Source of the DNA: Rhynchonema sp. JSB1_4
Taxonomy: Eukaryota > Nematoda > Chromadorea > Monhysterida > Xyalidae
Assembly: GCA_030248065.1 (NCBI GenBank)
Contig: JASAMV010002174.1
Coordinates: forward strand, 58,460-122,459
DNA length: 64,000 nucleotides
Direction: 5' to 3'
Shown piece after piece: positions 24,811 to 37,058 of this stretch; the stretch's first letter is position 1; every line of letters begins with the position of its first letter. The notes under the pieces were generated by a model. That model was given only the letters and a program-made list of their open reading frames with translations. It had not been told where the DNA came from and ran no database searches. A program made the position numbers and the translations under genes.

Positions 24811-26213
24811 TCAGCCCCGGTCGAACGAAACAGTCTTGTTCATGTGATCCCTCTTTTTTGCCAATTCCTCATCCCTCCCTTCATCTTCCTGCTCATCACT
24901 CACGGCTTCCCCACGTTTATTGCCGTTAGGGCAACTTTCCATTTCTAATTTGACGTCCAAGGATTTCTTATTGCGCGCCTCCTGTGCGGCCTGGCTCTCT
25001 TTTCTGTCCGTAAACCCTCCAGATCTGGGTGCAACCGACGTGCCATCAGCGTACTCAATACCACACATGGCCAGGGTGTGCTTGCGCACTTTACGATTGA
25101 ATGTAAAGTAGACCACAGGATTGATCGAGCTGTTGAATGTAACTGCCGATATAATGAACACTCCCACAAAGCGATTCTGCCAACCCAGCGCAAAGATGCC
25201 CCAGAAAGCACCCAGCACTGCCGCAAGCGTTATGCCGATTATGAACCCCTGGACCAGACAACTGATCTCCTGCTTATGTCGCTTGCGCGCTTCGTTGTCA
25301 GTGAAACTGATAGCCAGTTTATGTTTCTGGTACTGCAGAAACACAAAGATCAATACGTAGAGCGCGACAATAGCAATTACGACCGACCAAACCCAGAGAC
25401 CATTTAGTGCCATGATGAAATCTCTAACTTTCGCTGTAGCATTCGGCGCCAAATCGCCGCAACGATACGTGATGCCGTAGGAATCCTTCAAGTAGACTTT
25501 GTGACATCCGACTGCTGAAGGGGAGATGGTGAAAAATATACCCACGATCCAAGCAGTCGACATGGTTAGATAGAGGTGCTGCAATGTCAATAGGAAGGTA
25601 TGCAATTGGGTAGAAACGGTACGTGCTCTTTTGATGAGCCAACCTTATCGAATGCCAACATGCCGAATGTTGGAAAGACAAGAGCGCCAAATCGATTCAA
25701 CGCGATCAGAAACGAGGTGAATTCGAGTGAGAACCACCACAATCCATCGAGCGACGCGAGCGCAATTGAACCCCAATAACCGAACAGGTCGCGACCCGTT
25801 AGCGTCATCGGTGCGTACACCAGGGGGTTCAGGAGGAGCATACCTGGATATGGTTACAGAGGGGTACTTGGACATTGAAAAATTAACAAAAACAGATTCA
25901 GACTTCGGAAGCCTAGAAAGTTAGGCAACATTTGATTCCCTTACCGATGTCAGCGACAGCCAGTTGCTTAACCAGCGCACAGAACGAACGCATGAACCTG
26001 ACAAATACATATTTTCAAATTCAGTCTCCAACAACACACACTGGTCAAATATACACGCGGCACTAACCCTGCACGATTGACCACCCTCAGGAACGCGACA
26101 TAGAGCAAGATGCCGGCAATAGCTGATAGACTGTAGACCAGCGCCACGGTCCAACGTTCGTTACTCCAAGGGGGACTGCGCTCAACTGTCATATTGGTGG
26201 TATTGGGTGCCAT
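24811..26213 (-). CDS. Rhodopsin-like seven-transmembrane receptor (nematode Srx-like)
   Basis: Minus-strand exons 26213-26068, 25997-25945, 25843-25644 and 25578-24811 join in phase to about 388 residues. The N-terminus carries glycosylation sites (NTT, NMT). TM1 is near 21-45 and TM2 near 58-80. TM3 ends in N-R-F at 116-118, the position of the DRY motif, followed by GALVFP as in nematode Srx receptors. TM7 contains NPVVY at 286-290. The C-terminal tail is about 95 residues, charged, with RKVRKH just after TM7. Such receptors signal through G proteins and in nematodes often detect odorants or pheromones; no ligand can be read from sequence. Donors are GTTAGT, GTAAGG and GTTGGC. The upstream flank and first two exons are duplicated as a pseudogene at 28.3-28.6 kb. 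Confidence 0.8.
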
Positions 26214-27080
26214 TTTGGCAAACTGCGTCTAAATTTAGGATTAACCATGAAGTCACTATCTTGCTTTGGAGGCTAGTACGTGCACAATGATAAGCGAGCC
26301 AATCGCAGCAAGAAAAACGTGAGTCCGGCATGTTGTAATTATTGGTGATTACAGTGTTTTTGCACTTCGCATGTTTCATGTTGACCAATATAACGGGGAT
26401 CTCTGTCATCCGTAGACACTTTATGCCTTAACAAAAAGCGCTGCTGTCACTGGTCCTAACTGAACGTGGGCGGATCTTATTGCGTTATTGGTGCTCTCAC
26501 AAGGTTATTGGGTGGAATTTTCGAAACGGTGTAAAGGTCCAGTTGGGCGTAAAGGTCGCTGTAAAGTTCGGTCGAAAGCTCGGTCGGCGTAGCTCGGTGT
26601 AAACGTGAAACATTGCCTGTTATTAACGTGGAATGTTTCAAGTTTACACCGAGGTCTATCACACTGAGCTGTCGACCGAGTTTTCCATGACCTTTACGCC
26701 CAACTGACCTTTACACCGTTTCGAAAATATCACCCATTGTTTGCCGGCCGATTTAGCAGTGATTTGAATCAGTGATTTGAATGCTGCATCATGCTGCTTC
26801 ATGAAGTATAAGTACCAACTTAGAAACAAGCCAAATCACGAACAATTGCAACATCGAAATAATAGAGAAGAAAAGTCGAATAATTTATGATCACGACGAC
26901 CATTGTATTGTTCAATGGTGCAGTCGTAACGAGCCTGGTCAAACAAGCAAGTACTGTATTTGTGTACCTATTTCAGCATGACGCACACAAGAAAACTTAT
27001 GGACATCAGACTTGCATTGCGTTCGTTTCAGCAACATTTCCCCAATTAGGTGTCAGGATCTAAGGCAGACAACGACAATA
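25880..27080. repeat. Segmental duplication, copy 1 (receptor 5' end and upstream flank)
   Basis: Sequence from about ACAGATTCAGACTTCGGAAG through receptor exons 2 and 1, the upstream flank, an R1 MITE and the segment ending GGTGTCAGGATCTAAGG recurs in the same order at about 28318-29915. This copy is the better preserved. The stretch 26214-27080 holds no other gene. Confidence 0.8.
26510..26736. mobile_element. Inverted-repeat MITE, family R1, copy 2
   Basis: Ends are TGGGTGGAATTTTCGAAACG and CGTTTCGAAAATATCACCCA, with mirrored GTGTAAAGGTC and GACCTTTACAC blocks inside. It lies upstream of the receptor gene, within the duplicated segment. Confidence 0.75.
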
Positions 27081-28030
27081 AATCTGGCTCCGAAAGAGCT
27101 CCGGATTCAAAAGCCGATGTCACCATTAGATTTCTCGACCCGAAAACCTTTATACGCACGCACTGTCTTTATGATCAGACCAGTATTGTGCGACTTATTG
27201 CATGGCTTATTTATTCCGGCTCCAGTTCCGGTTCTGGCTCCGAAGAGCTTCGGATTGAAAAGCCAATCACCATTAGATTTCTTACCGAAAACTCTTCCGC
27301 ACGCACTGTCTTTATGTCAGACCAGTATTGTGCGACTTATTGCATGGCTAATATTGAGTTCGGCTCAGTTTTGTTTCTGCTTGAAGAGCTTCGGATTGAA
27401 AAGCCAATGTCACCATTAGATTTCTGACCCGAAAACTATATACCGCACCACTGTCTTTATGTCAGACCAGTATTGTGCGACTTATTGCATGGCTAAATAT
27501 TTGAGTTCCGGTTCCAGTTCCGGTCTGGCTCCGAAGCTTCGGATTGAAAAGCCACTGTCACCATTACCCGAAAACTATACACCCACGCACTGTCTTTATG
27601 ATCAAACCAGTATTGTGCGACTTATTTGCTTGATAAATACTGAGTTCCGGTTCCAGTTCCGGTTCTGGCTCCGAAGAGCTCCGGATTCAAAAACCATGTC
27701 ACCATTAGATTCTCTTCCGAAACTATTTCCGCACCCACTGTCTTTACGTCAGACCATTATTGTGTGACTTATTTGCATGATAAGTACTGAGTTCCGGTTC
27801 CAGTTCAGGTTCTGGCTCCGGAGATCGGATCAAAAACCATGCCACTATCAGATTTCTCGTCCCCGAAAACCTATGTTCTGCACTCACTGCCTTTACGATC
27901 AGACCATTATTGTGTGACTTATTTGCATGGATAAGTACTGTTTCCGGTTCCAGTTCCTTCAGCTCCGAAAGTACTGGATCAAAACCATGTCACCACCGCG
28001 TTTCTCGACCTTCAAAACCCCCTGCCGCCA
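27075..28030. repeat. Tandem repeat of about 145 bp, six to seven copies
   Basis: The phrase CACCATTAG and its variants recur at 27121, 27269, 27411, 27559, 27700, 27840 and 27991, a spacing of 139-150 bases. Each unit holds GTTCCGGTTCCAGTTCCGG, GGCTCCGAAGAGC, TCCGGATT, ACCATTAGATTTCT and ACGCACTGTCTTTATG. Units have diverged by small indels. One frame reads as Ser/Gly/Glu-rich sequence in several units, but indels break it, so I do not call a gene. Sequence 28030-28310 is unassigned. Confidence 0.8.
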
Positions 28031-28364
28031 GATTTCTCGTCCGATGTATCCCTGAGTTTTGAACAACATTTTGCCGGAAAAAAAAAGAAGAGAAGAAGAA
28101 GAACGTTTTTGCACTTTTTGAGAGTGTTGGGTACCGTAACTCCACGACGCCGGTACATCAACGTCAAATTTTGAATGCAGATGTAGGTGGCCCAAGTCAC
28201 CTTGTGCCAAATATTGAAACTCGGTGCTTTGTTGTGGAATTACTGGCCAGTGAAATTTTTTTCTGCCTGCATGAACTCCATATGGGACATGCGCTACCGC
28301 GCATGTCCCGATTAACAACAACAGATTCAGACTTCGGAAGTCTAGAAAGTTAGACAACATTTGA

Positions 28365-28603
28365 TTCCCTTACCGATGTCAGCGACAGCCAGTTGCTTAA
28401 CCAGCGCACAGAACGAACGCATGAATTGACAAATACATATTTTCAAATTCAGTCTCCCCCTGTCAAATATCCCCTAACCCTGCACGATTGACCACTAGAA
28501 CGCGACATAGAGAAGATCCACAATGCTGATAGACTGTAGACCAACCACCCTTACTCCAAGGGGGACTGCGCTCAACTGTCATATTGGTGGTATTGTGGTG
28601 CAT
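28365..28603 (-). pseudogene. Receptor pseudogene: decayed copy of exons 1 and 2
   Basis: This matches exons 2 and 1 of the receptor at 24811-26213, in the same orientation. Exon 2 keeps nearly all its bases but has lost two at the acceptor. Exon 1 has several deletions that break the frame, and the start region is altered. Exons 3 and 4 are absent. It is part of the segmental duplication and cannot encode a receptor. Confidence 0.8.
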
Positions 28604-28851
28604 TTTGGCAAACTGCGTCTAAATTTAGGATTAACCATAAGTCACTATCTTCCTTTAGAGGCTAGTACGTGCACAATGATAAGCAGCCAATCGCAGCAAG
28701 AAAAACTGAGTCCGGCATGTTGTAACTATTGGTGATTACAGTGTTTTTGCACTTCGCATGTTTCATGTTGACCAATATAACGGGGATCTCTGTCATCCGT
28801 AGACACTTTATTGCGGATCTTATTGCGTTATTGGTGCTCTCACTAGGTTAT

Positions 28852-29046
28852 TGGGTGGAATTTTCGAAACGGTGTAAAGGTCCAGTTGGGCGCAAGGTCG
28901 TAAGTTCGGTCGAAAGCTCGTCGCGCCTCGGTGCAACGAAACATTGCCTGTTATTAACGTGGATGTTAAGTACACCATTATCACACTGAGCTGTCGACCG
29001 AGTTTTCCCCACCTTTCCCCAACTGCTTTTCCGTTTCAAAATATAG
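28852..29046. mobile_element. Degenerate R1 MITE, copy 3
   Basis: This is the duplicated counterpart of the element at 26510-26736. It starts GGGTGGAATTTTCGAAACGG and is shortened by many small deletions, as is the rest of this segmental copy. Confidence 0.6.
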
Positions 29047-29259
29047 CGTTGTTTGCCGGCCGATTTAGCAACAGCCGTCAAAATGAGGGGAATATAATTA
29101 CAGTGATTTGAATGCTGCATCATGCTGCTTCATGAAGTATAGTACAACTAGAAACAAGCCAAATCACGAACATTGCAACATCGAAATAAGAAGAAAAGTC
29201 GAATATTTATGGGCATGACGACCATTGTATTGTTCAATCGTGCAGTCGTAACGAGCCTG

Positions 29260-29774
29260 TGAGCACTTTCTATTTCACGCAATAAAAACTTACAAATTGT
29301 AGCCAAAAGTTACAAGCAATTCTAAATCCACTTTCCACAATAATTTTGTATCCAGTTACAATGTTTGTAGCTGGCTACAATAGAGCTGATGTTTCGATGG
29401 CACGATTTTCTTTCGCTTAGGCAACCCTGAAAACGCATGTTTGATAAAATTAGTTTCCAATAAATTGCTTAAACATATTTGATAAACATTATTTAAAAAA
29501 ATCGGGCCTGGGTCAAATAATGGATAAACAATCAAATTGTATCGAGTTAGGACGGTCCCACCGGTGTGCACCCAGCTACAGTTTTTCTCTTTCTTACAAT
29601 GCGAGTTACAAAATTTTCTTCTGTAGCTGGATACAATTGTACCCAGTTACAATTGTAACTTCTTACAATTGTATCACTCACAATTGTAACTGCGTGAAGT
29701 GGCTTTTGTGTCTGGGTACAAATTGTAGCGTTTTTTTGTAGGAACTTACAATTTGTATGAAATAGAAAGTGCTC
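29260..29774. mobile_element. 515-bp insertion element with clean empty site
   Basis: Terminal inverted repeats read GAGCACTTTCTATTTCA and TGAAATAGAAAGTGCTC. The flanks are CCTG on both sides, and the unoccupied sister sequence GAGCCTGGTCAAAC is present near 26932 in the other duplicate. The interior is rich in TTACAATTGTA palindromes. No coding frame. The superfamily is unknown. Confidence 0.85.
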
Positions 29775-29899
29775 CCTGGTCAAACAAGCAAGTACTGTAT
29801 ACCTATTGCATGACGCACACAAGAAAACTTATGGACATCGGACTTGCATTGCGTTTGTTTCAGCAACATTTCCCCAAATAGGTGTCAGGATCTAAGGCA

Positions 29900-30250
29900 G
29901 ACAACGACAATAAGGCCAAACCCCCCCTCACGCCCCCCCGCGCCCCCCCGCGCCCCCATGTATTTGATGTAAAACGAAAAGTGTGCGGTAAAACGGCCAA
30001 ATTACAGGGTGTGTTTTAAGTTTCGGCGGGAAAATATGCGCACCCCGCGCCCCTTTTCTACTGTAGCCTGCCTGGCTGGCGCTGTTCAGTCTGCATATAA
30101 GTGAGAGCCCCCATTGGCCGCCTATTCCCAGGCCCCCCACCCAGGTAGCACGGATGTGTGCTACGTGTAGAACTGCTGCGCATCCTACAAGCGCCCGTCT
30201 CGGAGCCGGCTAGACCTAGCTGGCCTGGATCCCCTCTTCCGTTCATATTT
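29900..30250. other. GC-rich stretch after the duplication
   Basis: It begins with C-runs (CCCCCCGCGCCCCCCCGCG) where the duplication ends and continues as moderately GC-rich unique sequence. No coding evidence. Confidence 0.4.
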
Positions 30251-30254
30251 ACGA

Positions 30255-30760
30255 TACCGCAACATTTATGAACACACCTTCATTCATACAGTAGTTAAGT
30301 TACAGTCAGCTAAGCTTTAATAAACTATAGCTATAGTTAATGTTTTCTTACACATAAATTTTATAAACTTTTCCTGTATACATTTATGAACCCAGCTTCA
30401 TTCAGGACAGATGGCTAAGTTACAGTTAGCTAAGTTACAGTTAACGTTTTTTTATTTCATGAACTTCGCGTGTCGACATTTGTGAACGCACCTTCATTCA
30501 CAACAGGTAGGTAAGTTACAGTTACCGTTAAACAATTCATAGTTACGGTTTTTTTACATATAACATTTATAAACTTTTCGTGTAAACATTTATGTAACGC
30601 ACCTTCATTCACAACAGGTAGGTAAGTATAGGGTCATAGTTAGCAGTAAGACAATTTATAGTTAACGTTTTTTTACATGTAACATTTATGAACTTTTCGT
30701 GTAAACATTTATGAACGCAGCTTCATTCGGAACCGGTCGGTATTACAGTTAATGTTTTTT
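30255..30760. repeat. Tandem repeat of about 95-119 bp, five copies
   Basis: CTTCATTC recurs near 30278, 30397, 30492, 30603 and 30721. Each unit has ACATTTATGAACGCACC, a GGTAGGTAAGTTACAGTTA block and GTTAACGTTTTTTTACAT. Copies are diverged; no gene is associated. Sequence 30760-31490 beyond it shows nothing recognisable. Confidence 0.75.
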
Positions 30761-31490
30761 GGTAACAATAATTATAAACTTGATATTATGTATTTACTTA
30801 CATTCAACATTTACCAACAACAGCTTTTTCCTTACCAGAATTACCACACACACGGCATTGGCTCAGTTAGTGTTTACGTTTGCGAAACGTTTCACATTAG
30901 TTTCTTTCATAAGTGAATCACCACGTGGCACTCACAAACTGTTTGAGAATGGTTATGTGCGTTTTTATTGCCATGGCTTGGCCTTAGACGTTTGTCCTTT
31001 GTTACCTGCAAGGTAATCACCAATATTAGTATCACCGGACATTAATGCGGTCACACTTTATCCGGGGTTAGCAAGATAAACGGAATCTAAAAACGGCAAT
31101 AAGGAAATCAACGGCGCAACAAAATAAACAACAAAATATCCTCTGACTGCCAGTGATGCGAGTTCTCTCTTTTCGAATTCATACAAGAGAATCACGTTTT
31201 CAGAATGCATCCACGCATTTTCACAGTTCACAGTCACCAAGCGGAGGGATTGGCAGTCACACTTGATCCAGCAGCAGTGTCACCATGTATGCGAGGGTTA
31301 CAGCGCCTTATACAAGTATAGTTTGTGCGTCCGTGAGCCCTGCACCAGTATTAGATATCTTAGCGCCTGCCTTCTTACGTACTATTAATTTTTTGAGGCG
31401 ATCGTGGTACAGCTGTCGAATGAATTTTGATTCGTTTTATTTGATTCAAAAAGTTCATAAACGTTTCTGCCAAAAAAACATTAACTATAA

Positions 31491-31920
31491 CTATTGATAT
31501 TTGAAAATTTTGGTCTGTTTTTATGATTTATTACTGTTGCCGACATCGAGACCAACAAGGTTTACATTCGTGACTTTTCCATCAAGTGCGGATTTAATGC
31601 CGAAATTAATCCATAAGCACCGGTTCTCGGGAACAAAATTCCAAAAAATAGATAGACCCCCGTTTAGTGTATTTCAGGAAGACATACTATAACATTTGGC
31701 GGTAATTCAAAATTTTGTTCCTGGCTGACGTGATTGCCAATAAGTGGGGGTCTATCTATTTTTTTAATTTTGTTCCCGAGAACCGGTGTTTATCGATTGA
31801 TTTCGATATAAAATCTGCACTAAATCAAAAAGTCATGAATATAAACCTTATTCGTCTCGATGTCGGCAACTAAATTAGAGCAAAAAAAACAAACCAAAAA
31901 TTTCAAATATCAATAGTGGC
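31491..31920. mobile_element. Inverted-repeat MITE, family R3, copy 1
   Basis: Arms begin CTATTGATATTTGAAAATTT and end AAATTTCAAATATCAATAG. Mirrored TTGCCGACATCGAGAC and GTCTCGATGTCGGCAA blocks and CACCGGTTCTCGGGAACAAA lie inside. A second copy is at 60036-60653. No coding capacity. Confidence 0.8.
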
Positions 31921-34900
31921 GGGCCAGGTTTAAACGTCCCATGTGCCCAGCTAACAGCAATTCTACAGTTAAAGAGCATGTACAGTATGTCACATTATTT
32001 CCTTGAAATGCACTGAGCTTGAAAGCTGTGAAACCTAGGCAGTTGACAAAGAAACATGAAAACATGAGTCGTTGTCGAAGTAAGGGATGTGACAGGCGTT
32101 ATGGCGAAGCCAATTTGCTTTTCGCTTTCGAGCTTTCCCATAAACACGCTGTCAATCGAGCACGATATCATATACAGTACCGGTACGAATACTTTTCTTC
32201 GCTCGTTTTCAAACGTAATGGCAACGAAAAACGGGAAAATTTAAAAAAAAGTCCAAGAAACCGGCCATCTGTTGGTCAGACCGCCACCATCGGATGAATG
32301 CTACCCGAACAGATGATTAGTTTTACAGAAATTTTGTTTGAACCAGACAGCGGTCAAAAGAAACTGATTTGCGAGCTGTTTTCATCAATAACGACGTTGT
32401 GTTCCAGGTTATGGCAACCAGGGTGGCATGGTAACGCACGAGCGTTAATCGTTTTTGGGGGATAATTATGTTTAGATTTGGCTGGCAGCTCAGGTGAGCG
32501 ACGCCTGGCAAACAGCTGTGATGAGGCCACACAAAGGTGGTTGCCACATAGAATTCCAGGTGCACTGGAAAACCGCTTGATTCAATAAGTCTATTGCCGG
32601 ACACAACTTACAGTATCCACAATACAATCCCCGTCTTCTGCGTTATTGCAATGCATCCGAATATTTTGTTTCCACCCGGAATTTGCATCAGGATATGAAC
32701 TAGGCAGAAGCCATGGACTGGGACATGTTAGAAGGGAAACACATACTGTAGTCTTAATCAATCAAGTAGCCACACAAATAATGAGATCAAAAAAGTTTGG
32801 GTGTCTTCGGTCGGAGATTAGGCATGCGTTCGCTACCAAAATGTGTAGAAATAAAGTTTAGAAGTCGCTACGCGTCGTTCGCGTCTCTGCGGTCCTTGTC
32901 CGTATGAAGCTGAAATTCGGCTGGTTGGACTCGCCTCGTCGAGTAGGTCAGCGGTGATGTTTCTTATTATGCAATTATGTCCGTATTATATTGCCTTGTG
33001 TGTAACATCGAGCTACGGGAGGTATATACAAATAGACACCACATGGAGTGAACCATATGGAGTGGATGGAGTTCACATGGATAGCATTCGCTCATGAGGT
33101 TGTTTTTTTCTGCGAACCGCATAATCTCGCACATGAAATGAATTCATTGTCAAATTCTGACCTGGAAATAGGATTTATATTGATTCACAACTGATTTTCA
33201 AGCACCACTCCTTGATCTTGAAAGTTTAAGCGCATTGTGGGCGTCTTTCACTTTTGATCACCGAACAGCCAATCCTCAACCGATTTTGATGATTTTTAAA
33301 TTGAGCTATTGTATGGATCATGGAGAACAAGCGTTAGCACCACAAGTTGGTTGTTTCTCAAAAATGTGTGTGAACCGGAAGCCAGAGATGCCCGCATACG
33401 CAGCCGGTATACCTGTGTACATATACATACGTATTAATCTTGTGTATTTTGGTGGTGTTCGTGCGTTGTTTGTTGTAAGCGCGCGACGTTGTCCATTTAT
33501 GAGCAACCAAGACCGAAAGGGCGACGTTTTACACATTCGCGCGACGACATTACAAAGAGTGACGAAGTCGCTGGAACATCCCAACCGACATTGCTCAATT
33601 CTCGCTCCACCAGAACTAAAAAAATGCGACAATGTTGATGTAAAATGCCGTCGTTTCTTGCTGATTGCGGTGACTTTTATTTTTGCACGCATAAAGACAG
33701 ATCATGCATGCACCACCGCTGGGTGTGCTCCTTACTACTCCTTGTGCTCCCCACTTAATTGAGGGAAACAAACAGGGAAAACAATGCAGTGCAAAAAATG
33801 CGTGCACACATAAAGGGACAAAAGGTCAAATCCCCCGAGTAACGATCATACAATGTGTTACCCACATGCCCCATAAATAAACGGATACAACCTTATTGGG
33901 CAGGCATTAGGTGGAAACCACATGTCACCCGTCCCAGAGATGCCCAGGTCACTTGGAGGAACGAACGGTTGGAGGGAAAATTCCCAGTTTTTCGAGTGCC
34001 AAAGTGCCATTTTTTGCTCTAGTGTGACAGAACTCACTGTTCGCACCCAAAAAGATACATGTACCCACTCAGTTGGAAGCAGAATGAGGTTCATGCATAA
34101 TTTGAGGGATATCCACTTGCGATGTCCCCTTGTACAGTATGCAGCAGGCAACTGCAGGGCACATGTTTCCTTCCATGCATGCACAAGAGAGTGCGCAGTC
34201 AATAGTATAGTGCTTTTTGATTAGGTGCTGCAGCAGAACATGCAAATGTGACACGCCAAGCGGCAGTCCGTCCGTAGTCAGGCTATAGAGGTGTACCCCA
34301 CAGTCAAAACCGGTTTCTCGCTGCATCAGGCACTCTTGAACATGAAGGCCGCCAACCATCCTAGTATACATCGCATGTTGTGACTTCATGTGATATCTGC
34401 TATGTCTGCATGTTATGTACGTCGCTTATAACTCTCAGTATTATACACTCTGTCCGACCAAAGTGTTAATGGTCGACTTGCATTTGTCTTTTTTACGCTG
34501 GGCTGCACTTTTTTGCCTTTTGGTGCTTGCTGTCAAAGTGGGTTCGTTTCTCACAGATTACGCAACCGCCATTTTGTCGAGCAGCTCTTTTCCGCTTATG
34601 CGCATGCTCCGATGCTCTTTTCCTTGATGAGAGTTTTCCTGAAACTGAACCCTGCATGTTTCTGATAGCGCACATGTTGTCCCGCTGCAGCAGAGCAATA
34701 CTATTTGCAGCTGCTCTTGTATCAGCCATGTATGCATGTATGTATCATACATGGCAGTTTGCTCGTGCGTGCCGTCGCAAACGTCCGATGGAACGTTTTT
34801 CAGACTTTGATGCTTGCAATGATCTGGTGGCACCCACTAATCTGGCATCTATGGCCGATGGTGCTGCGATGACGATGTTAATTTATCCCGACCGGCTGTT

Positions 34901-34926
34901 TGTGTCAGACACGTGTGATGATTCAC
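31921..34926. other. Non-genic region
   Basis: Several frames of 90-175 codons exist, but none shows a family motif, a paralog or a coherent exon series. On the minus strand near 34260-34330 a frame reads QRETGFDCGVHLYSLT, which faintly recalls the DCGV catalytic region of Ulp1-type (C48) proteases. Without the histidine and aspartate motifs I do not call it. Confidence 0.4.
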
Positions 34927-35422
34927 GTGCATCTTATCCACACGATTGCAGCAGTCGGCCGCCGTGTTTATGAGCAAAAATTCAATTGTCGATTTAGGAT
35001 TGTTGGGTGCAGTCAGTTTGTGAAACATCAGATAGCGTAGGAACACCTTGTTTTGTTGCTCATCATCAAGGGTGCCGAACGCCCTGAGACCTTGTTACAG
35101 CATCTTCCACGCAGCGAAAATCCTTTAGATATGGAGTTCAGATAGGATAGATTTCATTTGGCATTCCAACATCTCCGTATCTGAGTTTACTCACAAACCC
35201 GAGAATCAAGCGCCGGTACATGGTGCTAATCTTGTAAGCTGTGACTACATCCCATTGGGGTACTACTACGCGCGATCCGTCGGTGTACGTAATGCTGTAT
35301 CTGACGTGGTTAAGCGTCTCGGACACGTTGGAGTTCTCCCGAAGACCACCTCGTTTCTGTGTGTATGTACGTTCCGACGGTGCTGCCGGACAATTGAGCA
35401 GGGCCAGTTTCGACAAGACCAT
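34927..35422 (-). CDS. Unrecognised two-exon coding fragment
   Basis: Exons 35422-35199 and 35083-34927 on the minus strand join in phase (donor GTTTGT, acceptor TCTCAG). They give about 74 plus 52 residues with balanced composition. The junction reads STMYRRLILG then AFGTLDDEQQNKVFLRYLM, and the second exon continues through KLTAPNNPKSTIEFLLIN and TAADCCNRVDKMH to a GTGAAT donor. Composition and codon use look coding, and the phase match is a partial check. Both ends are open: the ATG at 35422 is only the first in-frame one and may lie inside an exon. I do not recognise the family; it could be a remnant of a larger gene. Confidence 0.4.
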
Positions 35423-37058
35423 TTTGAGCAGGACATAGAGCAGAATCAGAATCTCATTTTCTGCCCATCGGCACGAGCTCAGGCCGGTTTCGACATTACG
35501 CTCAGGTTTTTGGCACCTAGATTTGGTCCTATTCGTTTTTTTTAATTTGCTTTTGCTCTGTGCTCATTTCTTTGCCCAAAACCGTCTTGCTCAAACTGTG
35601 TTTGCTCAGTTGTCCGTCCGCTATTTAAAAATTATGGTCGCTGCGGCCGGCTCAGTGTGTGTGTCTGTGTGTGCTTTGCCTCTTTTTGGCTTTTGCCAGA
35701 TACGAGGTGCGCCCGCGAACCGAGTTTAAACGGCTGGTTGCGTGTGTTTAGACTGTGATAGTTTATGGCACGACACGTACAGAAACACTAACACAAATAC
35801 TGAGGAACACCACAAGAGGGCTCTCCATCTCTTCCCGTCACTCAATAAACATACAAGCCTGGCTGGCAAGCAAGCTTTTAGGTGTTTAGTTTTATGCAGT
35901 TTATGGATTTTGTGAAGTAATAGGTGGCAACTAGGCAGATTGGAGTCCAATTTATGTGTTGTGATCTCGCTTGTTTACGATGGGCATCTGACCATAAATT
36001 TGGACAATTTGTAAAATTATACCCAAGATCTTCGGAGTTTTAGGTGCTGAACACACCCCCGACGTACCGCAACAGTTGTCACGATCTGAGTCATATATCA
36101 AAGCCGACCATGCTGGGTGTTGAGACAGAGACTGTGTTCCTGGTCTTTATTCGCTTGGTTTACATCTCAAGATTGATGCCCTAATCTTGCGCCTCATAGT
36201 ACCTTTTATGAACGACCCGCTGAAAAGTTTCAAAAATATTGAACCCTGTTTTTCATTTTTGGCACTTTCCGAATTTTAGTCTCTTTTTGCTGTTTGCGCT
36301 TGAATTTAACTTTGCAGCAAATGGTTGAGCTGACCTTATACTACCTCGGCTATTTTTATTACTCCAAAACACCACTTTCGAATTTTTGAATCCAGTGTGA
36401 AATTTCAGTCAGCTTGGTCACAAAATTGTCCCAGAATTTTTCTGATCATGGTGTCGTCCATTAAGCGTTTGTTCCAAACCGTAGACCAAAAAGAATGGTC
36501 CAACTTTCCAACTTGATTCATGCTCATGCGCATGAGTGCGCGGTAACCGCAACCGCGCTGCCTTATTTGGTTCAACGATTTGCGACCAAAAATACTAGTA
36601 TCGTGAGACCCCAAAAAACCACAAGCCTTCCTAACACAATGGTAATTTGTCACCATGCGCTCTATGTCCCACCGCCGGGTACAGTCCATAATGGCTCACT
36701 GCACCATGCGACCATGCTGTGTCCCATAGTGGCTTTTTGGCTTTTGTTGTTGTTGTTTTTCGCTCTGACGCTTGCAGTCGTTTGGGTGCTTCTAGCAGCT
36801 GTTCTAGGCCATTTTCAAGCTTCTAGCTTTGCGGTGGGATTTAACAGGAAGAAATGCCTTCTAAATCTTGTCTGAAGCGGAATTGGTCTTTCGCAATAAA
36901 TCGCCGCTTTGGCCTGATTCTAGCTTCAGGGAGCTTGATCTCTGAATTATTTTGAAAGACATTTCTCCAGATTCACATGAAAAAATCATTGTTTTTCAGA
37001 TAATATTTACAACGAATATAACTATTTATTTCGCCATGACTTGCCAGTATCACCAGTG
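35423..37058. other. Intergenic region upstream of the LRR gene
   Basis: No gene recognised. GCTCAAACTGTGTTTGCTCA near 35590 resembles GCTCAAACTGGCTTTGCTCA near 41943, so a short dispersed repeat is present. A minus frame at 36405-36689 and a plus frame at 36495-36875 lack any family support. Confidence 0.4.

Noticed and set aside
33235..33762. A 175-codon plus-strand frame
   Set aside because: No signal, domain or paralog, and an overlapping long frame on the other strand; probably chance.
34069..34389. Possible Ulp1-like protease fragment (GFDCGV) on the minus strand
   Set aside because: Only the DCGV-like string is present; the His and Asp motifs and the preceding tryptophan region are absent.
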